Source of the DNA: Clostridia bacterium
GTDB taxonomy: Bacteria > Bacillota > Clostridia > Christensenellales > Borkfalkiaceae
Assembly (NCBI GenBank): GCA_017616925.1
Contig: JAFZXG010000101.1
Coordinates: forward strand, 1-5,644
Reading direction: 5' to 3'
DNA length: 5,644 nt
Under the pieces are notes generated by a model. The model worked only from the letters and a program-made list of their open reading frames with translations, ran no database searches and had not been told where the DNA came from. This document shows positions 1 to 5,114 of the stretch, piece by piece. The first letter of the stretch is position 1. Each line of letters starts with the position of its first letter. The position numbers and the translations under genes were made by a program.

Positions 1-738
1 GGCGTAAGCCTTTTCCATTTCGGTAAATTCGGTCTGAACGTAGCCTTTTATTTTAAGTTTATTATCGAGATTTCCCTTTCCGCAGACGTGCAGAACTTCG
101 AATTTGGAGAGTAGGTCGGGGAGTGCGGAGCGTAGGGTGTTATTCAGGTATTTAGAACCCGTACTGCCGCCCGTGACTAACAGAACGGGTTTTTCGCCGC
201 TTAAACCGTAAAAATAAAGAGATGAAATTTTATCCGCGCCGAATAGAGATTTTCTTAAGGGATTACCGCAGTAGATACCGCGTTTAACTTTCCTTGCCGT
301 TTCGGGAAACGCCGTGATTATTACTTCGGAAAAACGCGCGGTAAGTCTGTTCGCAAGTCCCATCGAGTAATCGCTTTCGTGGGAGATCACGGGGATCTTT
401 CTCTTTCTCGCCGCAAAAACTACGGGAAGCGCGACGTATCCGCCCTTGCTGAACACGACGTCTGGTTTTATTTTATCAAGTAATTTTCCCGCGTCGGCAA
501 TTCCTTTTTTAAGAATAAAGGGTATTTTAAGGTTTGAAAGCGAAAAACCGCGCCTGAATTTTACCGTGCTTACGGGATAGTATGGCAGATTTTCACTTTC
601 GATAAGATTTCTTTCTATTCCCGTTTCGCTGCCGATATAAAATATTTTATCGAAATCATTTTTAAGATAGGGTATAAGTGCAAGGTTGGGCGCGCAATGT
701 CCTGCCGTGCCTCCGCCCGTCAATACTATCGCTGACAT
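1..738 (-). CDS. murG: UDP-N-acetylglucosamine–N-acetylmuramyl-(pentapeptide) pyrophosphoryl-undecaprenol GlcNAc transferase MurG (C-terminus beyond window)
   Basis: MurG transfers GlcNAc from UDP-GlcNAc to lipid I, giving lipid II, at the cytoplasmic face of the membrane. The 246 residues visible here cover the N-terminal acceptor-binding Rossmann domain and the start of the UDP-GlcNAc-binding domain; the family is about 355-370 residues, so roughly 110 are cut off by the window edge. Visible motifs are the glycine-rich loop TGGGTAGH (residues 7-14), FSKGGYVALPV (96-106), HESD..MGLANRL (120-132), GNPLR (158-162) and the second glycine loop GGSTGSKYLNN (190-200). I chose the ATG at 736-738 because clostridial MurG proteins begin just before the IVLTGGG strand. 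An in-frame ATG at 757-759 would add seven residues (MSAYHNN). Neither start has a recognisable Shine-Dalgarno sequence. The gene lies 77 bases after the upstream lipoprotein gene, with a terminator hairpin in between. The family assignment is firm; the start is less so. Confidence 0.95.
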   Translation of the reverse strand, partial: MSAIVLTGGGTAGHCAPNLALIPYLKNDFDKIFYIGSETGIERNLIESENLPYYPVSTVKFRRGFSLSNLKIPFILKKGIADAGKLLDKIKPDVVFSKGGYVALPVVFAARKRKIPVISHESDYSMGLANRLTARFSEVIITAFPETARKVKRGIYCGNPLRKSLFGADKISSLYFYGLSGEKPVLLVTGGSTGSKYLNNTLRSALPDLLSKFEVLHVCGKGNLDNKLKIKGYVQTEFTEMEKAYA

Positions 739-775
739 ATTATTATGATATGCAGACATGTTTTTTTATATACGA

Positions 776-801
776 AAAGCCCCCGACAATTCGGGGGCTT
801 T
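776..801 (-). terminator. Intrinsic terminator hairpin after the large lipoprotein gene
   Basis: A perfect 11-bp stem (776-786 with 791-801) with a 4-base loop has a core of CCCCC/GGGGG. On the minus strand it starts 14 bases after the lipoprotein stop codon and is followed by TTTTCG, so the U tract is short. A/T-rich DNA (TATATAAAAAAA) lies just beyond. It most likely ends the lipoprotein mRNA. Because murG lies next on the same strand, it may only reduce read-through rather than abolish it. The plus-strand direction has no convergent gene and a shorter T run. Confidence 0.8.
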
Positions 802-815
802 GGATTTGGATCGGA

Positions 816-3800
816 TTATTCGTTATCCTTGTTTTCGCCGTTTTCTTCGGGTTTTTCTTCGTTGGTCTCGGTTTCGCCGAAGTCCGTCACGTCGCCGTAA
901 ACGTATTCGTCGAGAGTGGTCTCTTCTTTCTGTTCTTCCGCGTCTTCCGTCGTTTCGGACTTGGAAACGGTCTCCGTTTCTTCGGATTCGATCGTTTCTT
1001 CGGCGGCGTCCGACGTATCGTCTTCAACGGTCTCCGCGGCTTTGGCGCGTTCTCTTCTTGCTTTGGCGTCTTTAAGCGCCTTGTTTCTGCTCTGTACCGA
1101 GTAGTGAGATTTGATCTCTTTCTTTCTGAATCCGCCTCTGCGCTTAACGTTCTTGACGAACAGAGCGATCACGGCGAGTACGATGACGACTGCGAGAAGT
1201 ATCGACGAGAAAGAAAGCCAGAAGGTAGGCGCGTCCGTCTTGGCGGTGCAACCCGTACTTTCGGGGTTCTCTTCTTCGACCGCTTCCTCGGTGGTTTCTA
1301 CTTTTTCGATGGTGTTAAGGACCGAATAGATCGTAGTGGCGTTCTTCGCCCAAACGTAACTCTGTTCGGTTGCTTCGGTGCCGTAAGCGTAAGAATAAAG
1401 TTGCGTGCCTTCGCCCGTAAACGCGGTTCTCGTGGCTTTACCGAGCGGGGTAGACGTGTCCGTAAACGAATCGGCGAACCTGCTCGCTTCGGTAAAGGCG
1501 TAAGACGTGGTTACGTTTACGTCCTTAAAGAACACGTAGCCTTCGGACGCGTAGTTTGCGTCTCCGTCACGGCTGCCGTTCCACATTTCCAGACGGAATT
1601 TTCTTTCGTTCTTGCCGTTCGCGATATAGAAATTGACTTCCGCCCAACCGTCCGTGCCGAGCATCGTGCCGTCGATAACGAGCGCGTAATCGAATCCCGA
1701 ACCCGCTATCGCGTTGCCGTCGGAAGTGAAATCGACGAATTTAAGCACCTGTTTGTCTTCGTTTGAAACGTCTACGAGATAGATATAAGCCTTGGCGTCG
1801 CCCACGACTCTTACTTTAAGAGAGACCTTCGCGTAAGCCGAAACCGCTACGGTGTTGGCTTCGCCGACGTATCCGTAATGATCCGCACCGTCGTTATAGA
1901 TCATTAAAGGCTGTATATCGTCCGTGTATGCGCCGGCAAGCGCGGCGTCTAAATCGAGAGTTGTATTCGTGGCGTAAGCGACAAGATATTCGGTATTGAT
2001 AAGTCCCGCGTAACTTCCGTTATCACCGTTGCCGCTTCTCGTATTGATGTCTTTTTCAAGTCCCGAACCGTTCTTGACGTAGATGTGGTTCGCCACTATT
2101 CCTTTATAGTTCTGCAAATTAGTGGGGTAGGCGGTGATTTCGCCGAGATTACCCGACGACGGAGAGAGCGAATAGTACGCCGATCCCGAAGGATCTTCGG
2201 AATAGTCGGCGGAATAGCCCGCGTAAAGTGCCTGTTCCTTATCGGCTGTGGAAACGAAGAATTTATAGAGATTATAAGTATCCGCGTCTTCGTCGTTTAT
2301 AACGCCCTTCGCGATGGTGGGGGATGTGATATAGACTTCTCCGTCCCTGACGAATTCCGTTCTGTTCGTTTTAGAGTTTATCTCGCAGTCCATAGGGCCT
2401 ATTTCGATAACGATCGAGAATTTTCTTCCGTCGTTCCCCGCGTCCGCGAAGTTGTTCTTAACGATAAGGCGAACGGTCTTGTACTCGTCGTCAACTTCTG
2501 ATACTTGAGCAAGACCTTCTCTCTTTTGGGTAGTCGTGCCGAATTCGTCGGTAATGCTGACGTTTACGGTAGTGTCGCCGAGTTTATTCAGCACGTTTTT
2601 GATATCGAAAGAGATCACCGCGTACTCGCCGTTGTCGAGGGTAAAGTCCGCGCTTTCTATCTTAACAGTGTAAGCCGAATAGTTAAGTCCGCTTACCTTA
2701 TAGGCGTTTTCCGTACCGTCGAACGTACAGGTCGCGGTACCGGCTCCGTTGAATATGGTTTCTGAAGTAATTGCGGGATCGAAAGTTCCTTCCGCTTTAG
2801 TATATTCTCCGTTTACGACAACCGCCGCGTCGGTAACGTAACCGACATAGCGGGGAAGGGCGTAGGTCGCGTCCATACTTAAATTATAGTAAAGATACTG
2901 TGCGTTTTCGTCGAAAGTTCTGATATCGTTGACAATGGGATCTTTCGCACCGTAGTCGAGATCGGAAGCACCGAATACGGTCTTTCCCGCAAGATCGTCA
3001 AGGTTGTCGAGAACGGTATAAGAAACTTCGTCGAAATACGCCGTGCCTTCGGTGTAATAAAGACCGTCGTCGGAAGAACCGTTGCCGTAGCCTAATCCCA
3101 AAACGAGAGTGAAAGAAGTGTCGTAAGTATCGTCCGCCTTTACGTAGATTTTATATTGTTTCCACTCGCCGTTGGTAACGATATTACTGATCCTGTACTG
3201 CGCTTGAGAGGTTCCGTTGATGCTGTTGGTAAGTCTTATATTCGCTCCGTATTCGCCGTCCGCGTTCTTACCCGAAACGCTCTGCGTCATTACCCAGACG
3301 GAGATCTCGGCATACTTGCCCTTTTCAAGTTTAACGGTCGAGGAAGATGTGATAACCTGTGCCGTACCGAAACCGAGTTCTCCGCTCGACTTCGACATAT
3401 AGTTGTTAATCATATATACTTTCGAGTCGGTCATACCGGCACGCACGGGTCTCTTGATACCCGCAAAGGTGTCGAAAGTTTTTATAACGTATTTTTTGAA
3501 AAGTTCGTCTATGTTGGAGTCGGTTATTTCGACGTCGTCGCCGAACTCGGCTCTGATGGCGGTTTCCTTTACGTCTCTCGAAGTGGGATATCCGTTCACG
3601 GCGTCGTACTTGTTGCCCGCGAAATATAAAAAGTCCGCGTCGTCGTAAAGTTTTCCCATAAGGGTTTCCCAACCGTCTTCGGAAATATCGACGATACCCG
3701 AATTTACCTGCGAACTTTTTGCGCTGTTATCGAGCGTTCTGCTCCATGAAGAAGTAGTATAGGGAAATTTTTCGTAAGCCAGATCTTCTGTCGCGTAGTC

Positions 3801-3986
3801 GAAACTCATATTCGATATAGGCGTCGTGTCCGTGCCCGAATACTTATAAGTTTTTTCCGACGCGGATTCCGAAGAACTGCCGCCGCAAGCGAATAGAACG
3901 AAAGCCGAAAACGAGATCAGCGCGATCGTCATGAGTATTATCGTAAGTTTGTCCGTAAGTCTTTTGAAAAAGTGTTTTTCAGTCAT
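816..3986 (-). CDS. Large surface lipoprotein with a second, C-terminal membrane anchor and acidic cytoplasmic tail; function unknown
   Basis: I do not recognise a named family for this 1056-residue protein. Residues 1-33 form a lipoprotein signal peptide: basic start, hydrophobic core, then lipobox LFAC with Cys34 as the lipidated residue, followed by a Ser/Gly/Glu-rich spacer. The ectodomain (about 50-900) is rich in Tyr, Asp, Gly, Thr and Asn and appears beta-rich. It seems to hold three related beta-sandwich, carbohydrate-binding-module-like units at roughly 190-326, 412-563 and 706-828; units 1 and 3 end in GTAYFDEVSYT and GYVFFKDVNVT. A single hydrophobic helix at 921-945 follows, then a basic stretch (KNVKRR) predicting that the C-terminus is inside the cell. 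The tail is basic to about 984 and strongly acidic from 985 to 1056. Apart from Cys34, the only cysteines are 420, 534 and 913. The ATG has a good Shine-Dalgarno sequence and its own promoter. A role in binding cell-wall or other glycans is inference. Confidence 0.9.
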   Translation of the reverse strand: MTEKHFFKRLTDKLTIILMTIALISFSAFVLFACGGSSSESASEKTYKYSGTDTTPISNMSFDYATEDLAYEKFPYTTSSWSRTLDNSAKSSQVNSGIVDISEDGWETLMGKLYDDADFLYFAGNKYDAVNGYPTSRDVKETAIRAEFGDDVEITDSNIDELFKKYVIKTFDTFAGIKRPVRAGMTDSKVYMINNYMSKSSGELGFGTAQVITSSSTVKLEKGKYAEISVWVMTQSVSGKNADGEYGANIRLTNSINGTSQAQYRISNIVTNGEWKQYKIYVKADDTYDTSFTLVLGLGYGNGSSDDGLYYTEGTAYFDEVSYTVLDNLDDLAGKTVFGASDLDYGAKDPIVNDIRTFDENAQYLYYNLSMDATYALPRYVGYVTDAAVVVNGEYTKAEGTFDPAITSETIFNGAGTATCTFDGTENAYKVSGLNYSAYTVKIESADFTLDNGEYAVISFDIKNVLNKLGDTTVNVSITDEFGTTTQKREGLAQVSEVDDEYKTVRLIVKNNFADAGNDGRKFSIVIEIGPMDCEINSKTNRTEFVRDGEVYITSPTIAKGVINDEDADTYNLYKFFVSTADKEQALYAGYSADYSEDPSGSAYYSLSPSSGNLGEITAYPTNLQNYKGIVANHIYVKNGSGLEKDINTRSGNGDNGSYAGLINTEYLVAYATNTTLDLDAALAGAYTDDIQPLMIYNDGADHYGYVGEANTVAVSAYAKVSLKVRVVGDAKAYIYLVDVSNEDKQVLKFVDFTSDGNAIAGSGFDYALVIDGTMLGTDGWAEVNFYIANGKNERKFRLEMWNGSRDGDANYASEGYVFFKDVNVTTSYAFTEASRFADSFTDTSTPLGKATRTAFTGEGTQLYSYAYGTEATEQSYVWAKNATTIYSVLNTIEKVETTEEAVEEENPESTGCTAKTDAPTFWLSFSSILLAVVIVLAVIALFVKNVKRRGGFRKKEIKSHYSVQSRNKALKDAKARRERAKAAETVEDDTSDAAEETIESEETETVSKSETTEDAEEQKEETTLDEYVYGDVTDFGETETNEEKPEENGENKDNE

Positions 3987-3990
3987 AATT

Positions 3991-3997
3991 CACCTTA
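3991..3997 (-). promoter_or_regulatory. Ribosome binding site of the large lipoprotein gene
   Basis: On the minus strand, TAAGGTG followed by A contains AGGTGA, complementary to the 16S rRNA tail. AAGGTG ends four bases before the ATG at 3984-3986. It fixes the start, and the signal peptide begins right after. Confidence 0.75.
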
Positions 3998-4023
3998 AAT
4001 TTTTTTTGCGATTTCGTAAACAG

Positions 4024-4046
4024 AACGCGACCCGAAGGCACACGTT
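4024..4046 (-). promoter_or_regulatory. Stem-loop with UUCG tetraloop at the 5' end of the lipoprotein mRNA
   Basis: Read on the minus strand, 4046-4037 pairs with 4032-4024, giving nine base pairs (two of them G·U) and one bulged U at 4040. The loop at 4036-4033 is UUCG closed by C-G, a very stable tetraloop. The first paired base, A4046, is the seventh base after the -10 box and so the expected transcription start. A hairpin at the very 5' end is a known way of protecting mRNA from 5'-dependent decay; that role here is inference. The remaining leader to the ATG is about 37 bases and mostly A/T-rich. Confidence 0.45.
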
Positions 4047-4052
4047 AGAAAC

Positions 4053-4081
4053 ATTATATAATATAATTTAATAAAAATCAA
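4053..4081 (-). promoter_or_regulatory. Sigma-A-type promoter for the large lipoprotein gene
   Basis: On the minus strand there is a -35 box TTGATT (4081-4076), a 17-base spacer, and a perfect -10 box TATAAT (4058-4053). The predicted start is A4046, giving a 5' leader of about 60 bases. The spacer is almost entirely A/T. Plus-strand TATAAT sequences at 4057-4062 and 4062-4067 overlap it but lack a matching -35, so they are not called as a divergent promoter. Confidence 0.75.
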
Positions 4082-4172
4082 CCCATAGAAAAAGAAATCC
4101 GCAGATTTTTTATAAATATTGCGCAAGAAAAAGGCAATTTTGCTGAAAATATGAAAGCGGGGACGTAAAATA

Positions 4173-4538
4173 ATGAAAAATAAACTGAAAAAGAACATCT
4201 CGGCGACCTTACTCGGCGGGCTTGCCGGTTTGATAAACGGATTATTCGGCGGCGGTGGAGGTATGGTCGTCGTACCTACTCTTACGGATCTGATCGGCAG
4301 AGAAAGGAAAAAAGCGCAGGCGACCGCCATGCTCGTTATTCTGCCTTTGAGTCTCATTAGCGCGTTTTTATATTCGTCTTTCGGATACTGTGATCCGAAC
4401 ACTCTTATTCCTACGATGATCGGCACTGCGGTCGGCGGAATAACGGGTGCGCTTTTTTTAAGGAAAACGTCGGACGTGATACTGTTTTTCCTGTTTTACA
4501 CGCTTATGTTTTTTGCCGGTTTGAAAATGATTTTTTGA
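4173..4538 (+). CDS. TauE/SafE (TSUP) family permease, N-terminal half-size subunit
   Basis: The 121-residue product is an integral membrane protein matching one half of the TauE/SafE (sulfite exporter/TSUP, former DUF81) family, whose usual members are about 240-270 residues with two homologous halves. It shows the family's glycine-rich signature GLINGLFGGGGG..VVP (residues 20-35), a basic loop RERKK (43-47), and hydrophobic segments near 51-70, 77-96 and 101-120. The substrate cannot be read from sequence; members move sulfite, sulfoacetate, other sulfur anions or organic anions. The ATG at 4173 is preceded by GCGGGGA, a weak Shine-Dalgarno nine bases upstream. No convincing promoter with both boxes was found. 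The next gene encodes the matching second half, so the two probably assemble together. The reading frame ends right after the fourth hydrophobic segment, in a T6 run discussed separately. Confidence 0.87.
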   Translation: MKNKLKKNISATLLGGLAGLINGLFGGGGGMVVVPTLTDLIGRERKKAQATAMLVILPLSLISAFLYSSFGYCDPNTLIPTMIGTAVGGITGALFLRKTSDVILFFLFYTLMFFAGLKMIF

Positions 4539-4543
4539 TATAT

Positions 4544-4942
4544 ATGACTGTTCTTTTTGTGTTTTTCGGTTTAATAGGCGGATTTTTCGGCGGAATGGGT
4601 ATGGGCGGCGGTACTTTTCTTATTCCGCTACTTACGATCATCGGGGGACTCGAACAACATCTTTCGCAGACGATAAATCTTATCGCGTTTATACCCACGT
4701 CTTTTATCGCGCTGATTTTTCACGTTAAAAACGGCTACGTCGAGGTGAAAGACGCGCTTTTTCTTCTGATACCCGCCGCGGTTTTTACAGTCATCGGCGC
4801 GTTTGCGGCAAGGGGAACCGACGGAGCACTTTTACGGAAAATATTCGGCGCGTTTCTGGTGTTTTTGTCCGTTCGCGGTTTTTTGTCGCGGAAAAAAGAA
4901 AATCAACTCTTTAAATCGAGAAATCGTAAAGATAATTTTTAA
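4544..4942 (+). CDS. TauE/SafE (TSUP) family permease, C-terminal half-size subunit
   Basis: This 132-residue membrane protein is the second TauE/SafE half. Its signature GLIGGFFGG.GMGGGTFLIP (residues 9-28) lines up with that of the preceding gene, and the following segments align too (QATAMLVILP there against SQTINLIAFIP here). Further hydrophobic segments lie near 44-61, 71-88 and 97-114. The C-terminus is strongly basic (SRKKENQLFKSRNRKDNF), suggesting it is cytoplasmic. The gene begins five bases after the previous stop. I chose ATG 4544-4546; a TTG at 4535-4537 in the same frame overlaps the previous stop and would add three residues. No Shine-Dalgarno is visible for either, so translation probably depends on coupling to the upstream half. 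The substrate is unknown. Confidence 0.85.
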   Translation: MTVLFVFFGLIGGFFGGMGMGGGTFLIPLLTIIGGLEQHLSQTINLIAFIPTSFIALIFHVKNGYVEVKDALFLLIPAAVFTVIGAFAARGTDGALLRKIFGAFLVFLSVRGFLSRKKENQLFKSRNRKDNF

Positions 4943-5044
4943 CGAAAATTGTGGAAAATCTCCTGTTTTTTCCTTAAAAAATCATTTTGAAACGCACTTG
5001 AAAAAAAATTTGTAAAAATTGTTTAAAAAATCGAATTTACCCCC

Positions 5045-5073
5045 TATACAAAACGATTTTTATGTGTTATAAT
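5045..5073 (+). promoter_or_regulatory. Promoter for the Ppx/GppA-family gene
   Basis: A -35-like TATACA (5045-5050), a 17-base spacer and a perfect -10 TATAAT (5068-5073) preceded by TG at 5065-5066 make an extended -10 promoter. A/T-rich tracts at 4990-5040 could act as an UP element. The start would be near 5080, leaving about 35 bases before the coding region. This suggests transcription separate from the upstream permease genes. Confidence 0.7.
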
Positions 5074-5096
5074 TTACCCGTATTATAGAAACCTAA

Positions 5097-5103
5097 AAGG
5101 GAG
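5097..5103 (+). promoter_or_regulatory. Ribosome binding site that supports the TTG start of the Ppx/GppA-family gene
   Basis: AAGGGAG lies 11 bases before TTG 5115-5117. An in-frame TAA at 5094-5096 closes the frame, and no ATG or GTG lies between, so TTG is the only standard start that keeps the conserved N-terminal strand. A nearer GGAG at 5109-5112 is too close to be used. Confidence 0.6.
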
Positions 5104-5114
5104 ATTGCGGAGTT

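Noticed and set aside
819..1010. Repetitive-looking low-complexity DNA rich in TTC/GTC triplets
   Set aside because: It simply encodes the Glu/Asp/Thr-rich tail of the lipoprotein; no fixed-length tandem unit is present.
678..1766. Long plus-strand open frame of 362 codons opposite the lipoprotein gene
   Set aside because: The product is low-complexity (Phe, Arg and Gly runs) with no domain. It lies antisense to a clearly real gene and its terminator, and is explained by that gene's codon bias. Other plus-strand frames at 2085-2501, 2505-2765 and 3156-3629 are rejected for the same reason.
4057..4067. Plus-strand TATAAT boxes that might drive the permease genes
   Set aside because: No -35-like sequence lies 15-19 bases upstream of either copy, and they sit inside an A/T tract where such matches are expected. 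TATAAA at 4111-4116 with TAGAAA at 4086-4091 has a poor 19-base spacing.
4119..4126. Palindrome TTGCGCAA upstream of the first permease gene as an operator
   Set aside because: Symmetry stops after eight bases and there is no second copy nearby, so it is not distinguishable from chance.
4151..4168. Five-codon reading frame (MKAGT) just before the first permease gene, possible leader peptide
   Set aside because: It is too short, has no Shine-Dalgarno of its own and no attenuator-like hairpin; chance is sufficient.
3995..4426. Minus-strand open frame of 143 codons across the divergent gap and the first permease gene
   Set aside because: It is antisense to a recognisable TauE/SafE gene, its C-terminal part lies in A/T-rich promoter DNA, and it would overlap the lipoprotein promoter.
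4953..4973. Possible terminator after the permease genes (GGAAAA paired with TTTTCC)
   Set aside because: The stem is only six base pairs, mostly A-T, with a nine-base loop and is followed by TTAAAAAA rather than a T tract on the transcribed strand.
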